A stretch of DNA of 64,000 nt from the NCBI RefSeq assembly GCF_900182695.1, contig NZ_FXTK01000010.1, positions 1 through 64,000 of the forward strand, written 5' to 3'. The notes beneath the pieces are model-generated. The model worked only from the letters and a program-made list of their open reading frames with translations, was not told the DNA's origin and ran no database searches. Below, piece by piece: positions 53,686 to 62,772 of the stretch. Each line of letters opens with the position of its first letter. Within the stretch, counting starts at the first letter, position 1. Origin of the DNA: Paracoccus laeviglucosivorans (GTDB taxonomy: Bacteria > Pseudomonadota > Alphaproteobacteria > Rhodobacterales > Rhodobacteraceae). The translations under genes were made by a program, and so were the position numbers.

Positions 53686-54401
53686 TCCCTGAGCCACGAG
53701 ATCAGCGCAAGCCGAAACGCCTGACCAAAGAAACGCAGCAGATCGGTGCCATGCGCGGGCGAAAAGCGCCCGGTATCGCCCGACCCCATCAGCAGCAGCG
53801 CCGGGAACCGACCGGGGCCAAGGTCGATGGGCAAAAGCGCCTCGGACTTGATGGGCGCGCGGGCATCGCCGTGCAGGGGCAGGGTTTCGCGGGCAGCGGG
53901 GCGCAGAATGATGTCATCGCCGCGGGGCGTGCGCCGTCCGCCAAGGATCAGTTCGGCCACGGTTCCGGTGCCCACGATGCTGAGCGAGCCGGACATCTCG
54001 GCCTTTTGTTCGGCGCCGGATTCCATGATCAGCCGCAGCGTTTCGACCTTGAGGATCGGGGCCACGTTGATTTCGAGGTTTTCAAGAAATCCCTCGAAAT
54101 CCATCGGCTCCAGCAGGGACAGCACCGCACGGTGGATGGTGTGCATCCCCGACTGGTTGTCATAGGCCGCCGAGATTACCGATTCATGCGCCGATTCCAG
54201 ACGGTCCAGCCGCGTTTCCAAAGCCTGCATGGCCCGGCCGCGAATATCGATGACGTTCGCGCCCAGATCGGCGTCGCGCGCGCCGATCAGCGCGCGCATC
54301 AGGTCCCGGTCGCCCAGGATCAGTTCGGGCCGCGCGAGCAGGCGCGCGCGCATTTCCTCGGTCAGATCCTGGGGCTGTTCGGGGGCCGTGTCGCCGCTCA
54401 T
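53682..54401 (-). CDS. DUF484 family protein
   Basis: A 239-residue cytoplasmic protein. An N-terminal helical part (LTEEMRARLLARPELIL..., about 13-70) precedes a GAF-like C-terminal domain (FPALLLMGSGDTGRFSPAHGTDLLRFFGQ near 198-226), as in DUF484. Function is unknown; the family is often encoded next to xerC. It is coupled on both sides: its start overlaps the transaldolase stop and its stop overlaps the xerC start. Confidence 0.85.
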   Translation of the reverse strand: MSGDTAPEQPQDLTEEMRARLLARPELILGDRDLMRALIGARDADLGANVIDIRGRAMQALETRLDRLESAHESVISAAYDNQSGMHTIHRAVLSLLEPMDFEGFLENLEINVAPILKVETLRLIMESGAEQKAEMSGSLSIVGTGTVAELILGGRRTPRGDDIILRPAARETLPLHGDARAPIKSEALLPIDLGPGRFPALLLMGSGDTGRFSPAHGTDLLRFFGQAFRLALISWLRE

Positions 54402-55054
54402 CAGCCGATCTTCTGGCCGGTCTTGGCCCAGTCGGCGTCGAACTGCGCCAGACCTTTGTCGGTCAGGACGTGGTTGACCATGCCCTTGATAACGGCGGGG
54501 GGGGCGGTGATGACATCGGCACCAACGCGGGCCGCGTCGGTGATGTGGTTCACCGAACGGATCGAGGCGGCGAGGATTTCCGTCTCGAAGCTGTAATTGT
54601 CATAGATGGTGCGGATGTCTTCGATCAGTTGCATCCCGTCCAGGTTGATGTCGTCCAGACGCCCGATGAAGGGGCTGATGAAGGTCGCGCCCGCTTTCGC
54701 GGCCAACAGCGCCTGCGCCGCGCTGAAGCACAGCGTGACGTTGACCATGTGGCCTTCGCCCGACAGCACCTTGCAGGCTTTCAGGCCGTCCCAGGTCAGC
54801 GGCACCTTGACGGTGATATTCGGGGCGATCTTGGCAAGGTGCTTGCCTTCGCGGATCATGTCGTCGGCATTGGCGGCGACGACTTCGGCGCTGACCGGGC
54901 CGGACACGATGTCGCAGATTTCCTTGGTGACTTCGATGATGTCGCGGCCCGATTTCAGGATCAGCGACGGGTTGGTGGTGACACCATCCACCATGCCCAG
55001 TTCGTTCAGCTCGCGGATGGCGGCGACATCGGCGGTATCGACAAAGAATTTCAT
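54401..55054 (-). CDS. Small-type transaldolase / fructose-6-phosphate aldolase
   Basis: A 217-residue TalC/FSA-type enzyme. It starts [16 protein letters not shown], with VTTNPSLI near 25, the Schiff-base Lys83 in [11 protein letters not shown], and [11 protein letters not shown] near 125. These short proteins act as transaldolase in most bacteria and as fructose-6-phosphate aldolase in a few; sequence alone does not decide. It starts the transaldolase-DUF484-xerC operon. Confidence 0.92.
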   Translation of the reverse strand: MKFFVDTADVAAIRELNELGMVDGVTTNPSLILKSGRDIIEVTKEICDIVSGPVSAEVVAANADDMIREGKHLAKIAPNITVKVPLTWDGLKACKVLSGEGHMVNVTLCFSAAQALLAAKAGATFISPFIGRLDDINLDGMQLIEDIRTIYDNYSFETEILAASIRSVNHITDAARVGADVITAPPAVIKGMVNHVLTDKGLAQFDADWAKTGQKIG

Positions 55055-55183
55055 GCGGGGGAACCCTTGCTTGCGGCTTTGCCCGAGGGTTTAGCGCATA
55101 ACAGCCCGCGCGTGAAGGGCGGGGCTGTGGGTTGCGGGCAGGTTCGCCCGCGTGGCAGGATCGCCCCCGGAAAAGGAAATGTC

Positions 55184-55279
55184 ATGGCCGGACCGGATTT
55201 CATCGAATTGCTGCCCGCGATCCTTGCGGCGCCCGTGGTGCTGTTCAACCTGCCGCTGGCATTGATCCTGATCGCCTAG
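55184..55279 (+). CDS. Putative 31-residue hydrophobic mini-protein upstream of priA
   Basis: A 31-codon frame (MAGPDFIELLPAILAAPVVL then FNLPLALILIA) that would make a single hydrophobic helix. AAAAGGA lies 6-9 nt before the ATG, and the stop is 2 bp before the priA start, which would couple the two. Composition and position support it, but it is too short to be certain. Confidence 0.45.
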   Translation: MAGPDFIELLPAILAAPVVLFNLPLALILIA

Positions 55280-55281
55280 CC

Positions 55282-57483
55282 ATGTCTCGGGTGCTGTTCT
55301 TTCCCCATGGCGCGCGCATCGCCGTGCTGACGCAGGAAGTGGTCGGCGTCCTTGACTATCTTGCCCCCGAAGGCGGGGTGCGGCTGGGCCAGCTTGTGGT
55401 CGTGCCTTTGGGGCCGCGCCGCGTCATGGGCGCCGTCTGGGGCGAGGGGATGGGTGATTTCGACATGGCCAAGCTGCGCCCCGTCGCGCGGCTGATCGAC
55501 GCGCCCCCCCTGTCGCCCGAAATGATCGAGTTTCTTGAGCGGATGGCAGAATATACGCTGACGCCGCTGCCCTCGATGCTGCGGATGGCGACGCGCGCGC
55601 CGGATCTGGATCAGCCGCCATCGGCGCGGCGCATCATCCACCGCGCAGGGCCGCCGCCCGAACGGATGACAGATGCCCGCTCCGCCGTTCTGCGGGTGAT
55701 CGACGATCACGGCGGGGCGGGGTTCGCACCCGGCGAACTGGCGCAGCTTGCGGGCGTCACCAGCAGCGTCGTCCAGGGACTGGTCAAGGCGGGCACATTG
55801 GCCGAGGTGCTAGCGCCCCGCGATGTGCCCTATCCGAAGCTGGACCCCGATCTGCCCGGAAAGCCCCTTGCCCCCGACCAGTCCGAGGCGGCCGAGCAGT
55901 TGCGCGCGGCGCTGCGCAGCCGCCGTTACGGCACCACGCTTTTGCGGGGCGTCACCGGGTCGGGCAAGACCGAGGTCTATCTGGAGGCCGTGGCGGAATG
56001 CCTGCGCCAAGGCCGTCAGGCGCTGGTGCTGTTGCCGGAAATCGCGCTGTCCTCGGAATTCCTGAACCGGGTCGAGGCGCGGTTTGGCGCCCAGCCCGGC
56101 GAATGGCATTCCGGCATCACCCGCAGCGAACGCCGCAGGCTGTGGATGATGGCGGCCACGCATAATGTCGGCATGGTGGTGGGCGCGCGGTCTGCACTGT
56201 TCCTGCCCTTTGCCGATCTGGGCCTGATCGTCGTCGATGAGGAACATGACGGCAGCTACAAGCAGGAGGACGTGGTCTATTACAGCGCCCGCGACATGGC
56301 GGTGCTGCGGGCCAGCATCGCGGGGGCGCAGGTGGTGCTGGCCTCGGCCACGCCCTCGGTCGAAAGCTGGGTGAATGCGGGGGCGGGGAAATATGCCCGC
56401 GTCGATCTGCGGTCGCGCTATGGCACGGCGGAACTGCCCGAGATGGGCACGATTGATCTGCGCGAGGCCGATATGGAAAAGGGGCGCTGGATCAGCCCGC
56501 GCCTTGCCGCCGAGATACGGGCACGTCAGGCCAAGGGTGAACAGTCGCTGCTGTTTCTGAACCGGCGCGGCTATGCACCCATCACCGCCTGCCGCGCCTG
56601 CGGCCAGCAGGTCGGCTGCGACGATTGCGATGCGCGGATGGTGGAACATCGCTTTCAGAACCGCCTTGTGTGCCACCAATGCGGCGCGACGAAGCCGATC
56701 CCGGTCGCCTGTCCCGCCTGCGGGGTCGAAGGCAAGATGGTCGCCGTGGGTCCGGGGGTCGAGCGGCTGGCTGAGGAGGTTGCGGAACGCTTCCCGGATG
56801 CGCGGGCCAGCGTGCTTTCCTCGGACCTGTTCGGCAGCGCCCGTGCGCTGAAGGAAGCGATTGCCGAAATCGGCGCGGGCGAGACGGACATCATCATCGG
56901 CACGCAGCTTGTGGCCAAGGGGCACAATTTCCCGCGTCTGACGCTGGTGGGGGTGATTGACGCCGATCTTGGCCTGCAAGGCGCGGACCTGCGCGCGGCG
57001 GAACGCAGTTTTCAGCTGATGCGGCAGGTCGCGGGCCGTGCGGGGCGCGAAGGCGGCGGGGCGCGGGGTGTCGCGCTGCTGCAGACGCATCAGCCCGATC
57101 ATCCGGTGATCCGCGCTATCCTGTCAGGCCGTGACGAAGAATTCTGGGATGCCGAGGCCGCGTCGCGCCAATCCGCCGGTATGCCGCCATATGGTCGCTT
57201 GGCGGGCATCATCCTGTCCCACCCGGATCAGCCCGTGGTCGAGGATTACGCCCGCGTTCTGGCGCAGCGCAGCGATCCCCTGCGCGCCATCGGGGCCGAG
57301 CTTTGGGGGCCTGCGCCCGCACCGATTGCCCGCATCCGGGGGCGGGCGCGCGTCAGGATGCTGATCCGCGCGCCGCGCCAGGCACCTGTGCAGGCGGCGA
57401 TCCGCGACTGGCTGGCGATTGCACCCAAGGCCCCCACCAATCTGCGTTTGTCGGTCGATATCGACCCACAGAGCTTTTTCTGA
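55282..57483 (+). CDS. priA: Primosomal protein N' (replication restart helicase)
   Basis: A 733-residue DEAH-type helicase that reloads DnaB at stalled forks. Walker A GVTGSGKT is at 223-230, Walker B VVDEEHDGSYKQ near 318, and zinc-binding cysteines cluster in about 434-482 (CRACGQQVGC..., CHQCG, CPACG). QVAGRAGREGGG near 580 is helicase motif VI. The N-terminal DNA-binding domain is present. The start at 55282 gives MSRVLFFPHG; an upstream frame is rejected. Confidence 0.95.
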   Translation: MSRVLFFPHGARIAVLTQEVVGVLDYLAPEGGVRLGQLVVVPLGPRRVMGAVWGEGMGDFDMAKLRPVARLIDAPPLSPEMIEFLERMAEYTLTPLPSMLRMATRAPDLDQPPSARRIIHRAGPPPERMTDARSAVLRVIDDHGGAGFAPGELAQLAGVTSSVVQGLVKAGTLAEVLAPRDVPYPKLDPDLPGKPLAPDQSEAAEQLRAALRSRRYGTTLLRGVTGSGKTEVYLEAVAECLRQGRQALVLLPEIALSSEFLNRVEARFGAQPGEWHSGITRSERRRLWMMAATHNVGMVVGARSALFLPFADLGLIVVDEEHDGSYKQEDVVYYSARDMAVLRASIAGAQVVLASATPSVESWVNAGAGKYARVDLRSRYGTAELPEMGTIDLREADMEKGRWISPRLAAEIRARQAKGEQSLLFLNRRGYAPITACRACGQQVGCDDCDARMVEHRFQNRLVCHQCGATKPIPVACPACGVEGKMVAVGPGVERLAEEVAERFPDARASVLSSDLFGSARALKEAIAEIGAGETDIIIGTQLVAKGHNFPRLTLVGVIDADLGLQGADLRAAERSFQLMRQVAGRAGREGGGARGVALLQTHQPDHPVIRAILSGRDEEFWDAEAASRQSAGMPPYGRLAGIILSHPDQPVVEDYARVLAQRSDPLRAIGAELWGPAPAPIARIRGRARVRMLIRAPRQAPVQAAIRDWLAIAPKAPTNLRLSVDIDPQSFF

Positions 57484-57791
57484 TGGCTGAGCAGTTGCAG
57501 GTCCGACCTGCGGAATCTGCCGGTTGAACTGGTGCTTACGATCCTGGCGCTTGCGGGAAAGGTAACCCCGAACCCCCTGACAACAACAAACCAGACACTT
57601 GCTGACAACGACCGAAGAACGCTAAACAGCCGCAAGCGACAAGATCGCATACGATATAAAATGAACGCCCAGCCCTGTCAACGGGCGCGATATAGTCGCG
57701 TGCGGCATAAAGGGGCGGTCAGCGCCATTGCGATATATCCGGTGATGTGTAGTGCTTGCGATTTAATCGCGGGCGATGTAATTTCGCTGTC
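57484..57791. other. Intergenic region upstream of the OhrR-like gene
   Basis: About 308 bp between priA and the regulator gene. Open frames here have poor codon use. It carries two dyads: CGCGA-N5-TCGCG (57686-57700) and GCGATT-T-AATCGC (57758-57770). I saw no terminator with a T run after priA. Confidence 0.45.
57758..57770. promoter_or_regulatory. Possible OhrR operator
   Basis: GCGATT and AATCGC form a perfect dyad around a central T, 21 bp before the regulator start. An AT-core dyad at this place suits autoregulation by an OhrR-type MarR protein. Confidence 0.5.
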
Positions 57792-58277
57792 ATGAAACAT
57801 GACATCTCGAAGCCGGAACCGGATACCGCGCGCGGTCTGGATACGCAGCTTTGCTTTGCGACCTATGCCGCGGGGCTGGCTTTCAACCGGGTCTATCGTC
57901 ATCAGCTTGAACCGCTGGGGCTGACCTTTCCGCAATATATCACCATGGTCTCGCTTTGGACCAAGGACGGGGTGACGACCGGCACCTTGGGCGAGGAAGT
58001 GGCGCTGGAAACCAATACGCTGACGCCGATGCTGAAGCGGATGGAGGCGATGGGCCTGCTGGAACGTCGTCGCGACACGGCCGACGAGCGCCGCGTGCTG
58101 GTCTATCTGACCAAGGCGGGACGTTCCTTGCAGCCCAAAGCTGATGAGATCATGCGCTGCGTGGCCGAAGCTGCAGGCTTCCCGATGGAGGAGTTGATGC
58201 GTTTGACCACGCAGATGCAGCGGCTGCGGCAGAACCTGATGGATTACGCTGACCGCAACGCGCCCTGTGGTCCTTAG
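57792..58277 (+). CDS. OhrR-like MarR family regulator
   Basis: A 161-residue winged-helix repressor. The N-terminal LDTQLCFATYAAGLAFNRVY places Cys21 at the position of the peroxide-sensing Cys of OhrR. TFPQYITMVSLW and the winged helix (LGEEVALETNTLTPMLKRMEAMGLL, DERRVLVYLTKAG) follow. Oxidation by organic peroxides would release DNA in that family. No ohr peroxidase gene is beside it, so its target may be elsewhere. The ATG at 57792 was chosen over an upstream in-frame codon that falls near the dyad. Confidence 0.85.
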   Translation: MKHDISKPEPDTARGLDTQLCFATYAAGLAFNRVYRHQLEPLGLTFPQYITMVSLWTKDGVTTGTLGEEVALETNTLTPMLKRMEAMGLLERRRDTADERRVLVYLTKAGRSLQPKADEIMRCVAEAAGFPMEELMRLTTQMQRLRQNLMDYADRNAPCGP

Positions 58278-58280
58278 ACC

Positions 58281-59021
58281 CTAAAGCTCGTGACGCTCCA
58301 GAAAGTCGTCCAGCACCTGTGCCAGCCGGTCGGCCCACAGGGCTTGGCCCTCCTCGTTCTCGATCAGGTCGTTGCGAATCTCGATCAGGACGTTGGGGCG
58401 GCCTTTCGCCAAGGCATGGCGATCGATGGAATCGCCCTCCAGATGCCCGGAATAAGGTTCGTTGTCGCCGGTGATCCAGCCCATCTCGCGGCACTCGCGG
58501 ATCAGGGCGGGGCCGACCCGTTCATCAACATGTGAATACAGCACGCCGACCGACCACGGGCGGCGCGGCCTGCCGCGAAGCTGGCGGGTAAAGCTGTGGA
58601 TGGCGCAGATCGCGCGGCGCGGATGGGCGTCGGCCAACTGGTCATAGGCGTCGTGATAGGGGCGATAAAGCCTGTCCAGCCGCCGCTCACGCTCGGCGCT
58701 GTCGGCATGGCGGTTCGCGGGAATGACCGTGCCGTCATAGATGCGCATCAGCAGGGTCGGGTCATCCTCGCCGCGGTTCGGATCGATCACAAGCCGCGAG
58801 AAATCCGAAAGGATTGCGGGGGCGTCCAGCCGCTCGGCCAGCTTGCGCGTCAGTCCCGCCGCCCCCACGTCATAGGCGATGTGGCGGGCCATATCCTCGG
58901 GGGCGATGCCAAGATCGCCGCCGTTGATCCAGTCAGGCACGCGATTCGTCGCATGGTCGCAGGTGACAAGCCAACGCGAGGGGCGATCCGGGCCGATTGT
59001 GGTAAAAGCTGATGCCGTCAT
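58281..59021 (-). CDS. N-formylglutamate amidohydrolase family protein
   Basis: A 246-residue zinc hydrolase of the HutG/FGase family. Motifs are VTCDHATNRVPDWI near 19, DVGAAGLTRKLAERLDAPAILSDFSRLVIDPNR near 51-83, AIHSFTR near 137, and VLIEIRNDLIENEEG near 212. The classic enzyme frees glutamate in histidine degradation, but this broader family has unassigned members and no hut genes are nearby. The start at 59021 was preferred over one 12 codons upstream. Confidence 0.87.
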   Translation of the reverse strand: MTASAFTTIGPDRPSRWLVTCDHATNRVPDWINGGDLGIAPEDMARHIAYDVGAAGLTRKLAERLDAPAILSDFSRLVIDPNRGEDDPTLLMRIYDGTVIPANRHADSAERERRLDRLYRPYHDAYDQLADAHPRRAICAIHSFTRQLRGRPRRPWSVGVLYSHVDERVGPALIRECREMGWITGDNEPYSGHLEGDSIDRHALAKGRPNVLIEIRNDLIENEEGQALWADRLAQVLDDFLERHEL

Positions 59022-59142
59022 GTTTCTTTGCCTTGCATGAGGCATTGAATACTGCAAGGCCGAGGGGCGACGCCAGTTGCCGCACGCTTGGCAAAACGTC
59101 TATACAGCGCATGCTAGCGCAAACAGCTATGGGAGAGTTCGG

Positions 59143-60588
59143 ATGAGACGGCATCGCAAGGTCAAGATCGTGGCAACCCTCGGGCCGTCATCCAGCGATT
59201 TCGCGACCATCCGCGCGCTGTTCGAGGCGGGTGCCGACGTGTTCCGCCTGAACATGAGCCACGGCACCCATGACGAACAACGTGCGCGCTACGACATCAT
59301 CCGCCGCATCGAAGCCGAATCGGGTCGCCCGATCGCGGTTCTGGCCGACCTGCAAGGCCCCAAGCTGCGCGTCGGTGCCTTTGCCGCGGGTCCGCATGAT
59401 CTGCAAATCGGTCAGGCATTCCGCTTTGATCTGGACGACACGTCGGGCACCGAAAGCCGCGTCCAACTGCCCCATCCCGAGATTTTCGCGGCGCTTGAGC
59501 AGGGCGCCGAATTGTTGGTCAACGACGGCAAGATCCGCCTGCGTGTCGAAAGCTGCGGTGCCGATTTCGCGGATTGCGTTGTGACTGCCGGAGGGCCGAT
59601 CTCGAACCGCAAGGGCGTGAACGTGCCGGACGTGGTGCTGCCTCTGGCCGCGCTGTCCGATAAGGACCGCGACGATCTGGAATTCGCCTGCCAATTGGGC
59701 GTGGACTGGCTGGCCCTGTCCTTTGTCCAGCGGGCCGAGGACGTGATCGAGGCACGCGAACTTGCCAAGGGCCGCGCCGCCATTCTTTCCAAGATCGAAA
59801 AGCCCGCCGCCGTGCGCGCCTTTGGCGAAATCCTCAAGGTCTCGGACGGGATCATGGTCGCACGGGGCGATCTGGGGGTCGAACTGCCGGTGCATTCGGT
59901 GCCGCCGATCCAGAAGCGCCTGACCCGAGCCTGCCGCGCCGCCGCAAAGCCGGTGATCGTCGCAACGCAGATGCTGGAATCGATGATCGAAAGCCCGATG
60001 CCGACCCGCGCCGAGGTGTCAGACGTGGCCACCGCCATCTATGAAGGCGTGGACGCGATCATGCTGTCGGCCGAAAGCGCCGCCGGTGCCTATCCGGTCG
60101 AGGCGGTTTCGACCATGGATAACGTCGCGCGTTCGGTCGAATCGGACCCGACCTATCTGGAGATCATCGAAAGCTCGCGCGTGGCCAAGCGCCAGACCGT
60201 GGCCGATGCAATTGTCGCAGCCGCCCGCGAAATCGCCGAAACCACCGATATTTCCGCGATCTGCGCCTATACCTCGTCAGGCACCACGGTTAGCCTGACG
60301 GCGCGCGAACGTCCCCGCGTGCCGATCATCGCCCTGACCTCGGAGACCGAGACGTTGCGCAGGTTGTGCCTGACCTGGGGCACGCATTGCGTGCTGACGC
60401 CCGAGCTTGAGCGTTTCAAGCAGGCTGTGGTCAACGCAGCCAAGGCTGCGCGCGATTTCGGCTTTGCCAATGAGACGAACCAGATCGTCGTCATGGCGGG
60501 CGTGCCTTTCAATCAAGCCGGCACGACCAACATCCTGCGCATCGCGCCCTGCGACGAACGCTTGATCTATCGCACCGATCCAGAATAA
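59143..60588 (+). CDS. pyk: Pyruvate kinase
   Basis: A 481-residue enzyme converting phosphoenolpyruvate and ADP to pyruvate and ATP. It has VKIVATLGPSS at the start, FRLNMSHGTHDE near 36, LADLQGPKLRVG near 67, the catalytic-Lys block ILSKIEKPAAV near 208, MVARGDLGVELP near 238 and QMLESMIESPMPTRAE near 273. GGGAGAG precedes the ATG at 59143. It is divergent from the formylglutamate hydrolase gene. Confidence 0.97.
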   Translation: MRRHRKVKIVATLGPSSSDFATIRALFEAGADVFRLNMSHGTHDEQRARYDIIRRIEAESGRPIAVLADLQGPKLRVGAFAAGPHDLQIGQAFRFDLDDTSGTESRVQLPHPEIFAALEQGAELLVNDGKIRLRVESCGADFADCVVTAGGPISNRKGVNVPDVVLPLAALSDKDRDDLEFACQLGVDWLALSFVQRAEDVIEARELAKGRAAILSKIEKPAAVRAFGEILKVSDGIMVARGDLGVELPVHSVPPIQKRLTRACRAAAKPVIVATQMLESMIESPMPTRAEVSDVATAIYEGVDAIMLSAESAAGAYPVEAVSTMDNVARSVESDPTYLEIIESSRVAKRQTVADAIVAAAREIAETTDISAICAYTSSGTTVSLTARERPRVPIIALTSETETLRRLCLTWGTHCVLTPELERFKQAVVNAAKAARDFGFANETNQIVVMAGVPFNQAGTTNILRIAPCDERLIYRTDPE

Positions 60589-60627
60589 GCCGCTGGACCA
60601 GCAGGATACGCCAATAAGGGGTTTCGG

Positions 60628-61011
60628 ATGATCGACCTTCTGTTGCTGGCCGGTATCGCGCTTTGCGCGATCTCGGTCATCATGGCCATCGTTTCGGTGG
60701 CCCGGACCGAAGCGCCGCGGGGTGCGGCGCTTGCGCTGGTGCTGGGCATCGTCGCGCTGTTTGCGACGACATTGCTGGATCAGCGCCCGCTGGGTCTGGA
60801 AAGCGTCACCCAGTCGTGGCAGCGACTGATCGGCGGCGAAAGCTTCGGCGCGGACACCAGCGTTACCGCACCGCCCGCAGTCGTGGGGCAGGGGACCGAT
60901 GCGCCCGCAGCTTCCGAACCGGCGCCGCAGGCCGGGATGCAGGACGGCGAGCGGGAGCCCGCACCTCCGGGTGTCGAAGGACCGGCTGAATCGTCCGCGA
61001 CCTCGCAATAA
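60628..61011 (+). CDS. Small membrane protein of unknown function downstream of pyk
   Basis: A 127-residue protein with two N-terminal helices (about 3-24 and 32-49) and a long Pro/Ala/Glu-rich tail (about 80-127) that is probably disordered. No motif recognised. It lies 39 bp after pyk and may share its transcript. Confidence 0.65.
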   Translation: MIDLLLLAGIALCAISVIMAIVSVARTEAPRGAALALVLGIVALFATTLLDQRPLGLESVTQSWQRLIGGESFGADTSVTAPPAVVGQGTDAPAASEPAPQAGMQDGEREPAPPGVEGPAESSATSQ

Positions 61012-61026
61012 CACTTGCCTTTCGTG

Positions 61027-61049
61027 GCGTGTCCGCTTAAAGGGCACGC
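61027..61049 (+). promoter_or_regulatory. Leader hairpin upstream of rpmI-rplT
   Basis: An 8-bp stem including one G-T pair (61027-61034 and 61042-61049) with a 7-nt loop lies about 70 nt before rpmI. It could be part of a feedback site for L20, which represses rpmI-rplT in other bacteria; that role is only inferred. Confidence 0.35.
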
Positions 61050-61119
61050 TTCCACCCGCGCGGCCGGCCGATATGGCATTGCCGAGTCGTGCGTTCACTC
61101 TGACCGCAAGGAGAGTAAA

Positions 61120-61320
61120 ATGCCGAAGATGAAGACCAAATCGGCCGCGAAAAAGCGGTTCTCGATGACGGCCTCGGGCAAAGTGAAAGCTGGCCCGGCT
61201 GGCAAGCGCCACGGCATGATCAAGCGCTCGACGAAATTCATCCGCGATGTGACCGGGACCATGATCCTGTCCGAGTCGGACGCGAAAATCGTCAAGAAAT
61301 ACATGCCCTATAACCGCTAA
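61120..61320 (+). CDS. rpmI: 50S ribosomal protein L35
   Basis: A 66-residue basic protein of normal L35 length. It has [14 protein letters not shown] at the start, [21 protein letters not shown] in the middle, and VKKYMPYNR at the end. AAGGAG precedes the ATG at 61120. rplT follows after 12 bp. infC, which often precedes this pair, is absent. Confidence 0.98.
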   Translation: MPKMKTKSAAKKRFSMTASGKVKAGPAGKRHGMIKRSTKFIRDVTGTMILSESDAKIVKKYMPYNR

Positions 61321-61332
61321 GGAGAACCGGAC

Positions 61333-61692
61333 ATGGCACGAGTCAAATCGGGTAAAGTCACCCACGCCCGCCACAAGAAGGTTCTTGACGCGGCAAAAGG
61401 CTATTACGGCAACCGTTCGCGCAACTTCCGCACCGCGACCCAAGCCGTCGACAAGGCGAACCAATACGCGACCCGCGACCGCAAGAACCGCAAGCGCAAC
61501 TTCCGCGCGCTGTGGATCCAGCGGATCAACGCGGCTGTCCGTGCGGTTGATGCCGAAATGACCTATTCGCGCTTCATCGCGGCCTTGGCGAAAGCCGGGA
61601 TCGAAGTGGACCGCAAGGTTCTGGCCGATCTGGCCGTTCACGAGCCGGAAGCTTTCGCTGCCGTCGTGGCACAGGCCAAAGCCGCCGCCTGA
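61333..61692 (+). CDS. rplT: 50S ribosomal protein L20
   Basis: A 119-residue L20 with [20 protein letters not shown] near 4-23, [22 protein letters not shown] near 48-69 and [18 protein letters not shown] near 71. It binds 23S rRNA early in 50S assembly. AAGGAG lies before the ATG. A strong terminator follows. Confidence 0.98.
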   Translation: MARVKSGKVTHARHKKVLDAAKGYYGNRSRNFRTATQAVDKANQYATRDRKNRKRNFRALWIQRINAAVRAVDAEMTYSRFIAALAKAGIEVDRKVLADLAVHEPEAFAAVVAQAKAAA

Positions 61693-61720
61693 TTTCAGGC
61701 GACAGGTTGGAATGATGAAA

Positions 61721-61748
61721 CCCGCGCTGTGATGGCGCGGGTTTTTTT
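61721..61748 (+). terminator. Rho-independent terminator after rplT
   Basis: CCCGCGC (61721-61727) pairs with GCGCGGG (61735-61741) around a 7-nt loop, followed by seven T, 29 bp past the rplT stop. Confidence 0.93.
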
Positions 61749-61891
61749 GTTCTGACGCTGCATGACCGAATTAAAAGCTGCATCCCTCAAGCCCGACGTT
61801 AAGTATTGCTTGTATCGAACCGGCGCCGTTATGGGGGATTTGATGCGATGCCGTTTAAAAGCATTTTGTAGTATAACAAAAGGTGATCGGT

Positions 61892-62617
61892 ATGGGCCTT
61901 GATATGATGCCATTGGCGCGACCTCATATAGGGCTCGAAAGTGAATTCGAGTCTTTGTGGCTGACCTATCAGAATTTGGTGAATGGGATCACGGAACCAG
62001 TCTCGACCACAAGGCAGGGCTTTCTGGGCCGCCTACTCGGTCGCAGCCGATCAAAGAAGAATGAGTTGGAGCGTCTGACCAAAGCAATCATGAGCATTTC
62101 GGAAGGAGCCGATCAGAACATGGGTGCGCCAGTCGTGGGTGTGGACGCAGCGGCAAATCTGTGGATTGAGCAGAGTTTCAAGAACGGCGCATTTCTGGGC
62201 CTGCAGTCTTGTGAGGCTGCGCTTGAGCAGATGGATGGATTTCACGTTCTGGAGTTGCTGCCAGAATGCGACGGCTTCCCGGTGTATTCTAACTCATTTT
62301 TGCACGGATCTGGTGTTCCGCGAACATCTTTTCGCGGCGATTTCCTACGCGATTGCGTCGATGTTCTGACTGCCGCTCAGATCAGTGACGCTTGGGTGCC
62401 GAAGCTTTCCCGCGACCTGCTGGCATACGGTGAATCCTTGTGCGATTCCGCTCGCAATGCCGCCGTTGAGGAAGGCGCAACAGATGTGATTGATCGGCGC
62501 GCGCCGCCCGACGTAGTTGCACTTTCTCGGGTATACCAGATACATATTGCAGATAGCTGCGGTCGCTGGTGTAAGTTCTGGGCAAAGCGCGGTCACGGAT
62601 TGGAACCAGATTTCTAA
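61892..62617 (+). CDS. Orphan gene of lower GC content, unknown function
   Basis: A 241-residue predicted cytoplasmic protein. It has a basic patch (RLLGRSRSKKNELERL, about 49-64), a Cys-containing middle (LQSCEAALEQMDGFHVLELLPEC, about 100-122) and a Trp/Cys-rich end (SCGRWCKFWAKRGHG). No family was recognised. Its codon use and flanks are clearly less GC-rich than the rest, which suggests recent transfer. AAAAGG lies before the ATG at 61892; a GTG three codons upstream is an alternative. It lies between the rpmI-rplT terminator and a P450 gene. Confidence 0.65.
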   Translation: MGLDMMPLARPHIGLESEFESLWLTYQNLVNGITEPVSTTRQGFLGRLLGRSRSKKNELERLTKAIMSISEGADQNMGAPVVGVDAAANLWIEQSFKNGAFLGLQSCEAALEQMDGFHVLELLPECDGFPVYSNSFLHGSGVPRTSFRGDFLRDCVDVLTAAQISDAWVPKLSRDLLAYGESLCDSARNAAVEEGATDVIDRRAPPDVVALSRVYQIHIADSCGRWCKFWAKRGHGLEPDF

Positions 62618-62772
62618 GAGCTTTCGCCCGTCTCGCGCTGCCTGTCTGCTCTTTAGGTCAAGGGCTTACAAACATTACATATATTGGCTTGCGAGCCGAT
62701 TGTATGAGTTAAGCACTTCTAATCGTGTCTGGCGACACGGAACTGCCGTTGATGGCCAGTTGTTTTCGTTAC

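Noticed and set aside
57532..57795. An 87-codon plus-strand frame between priA and the OhrR-like gene
   Set aside because: Poor codon use, no ribosome binding site, and it covers the regulator's promoter and dyad.
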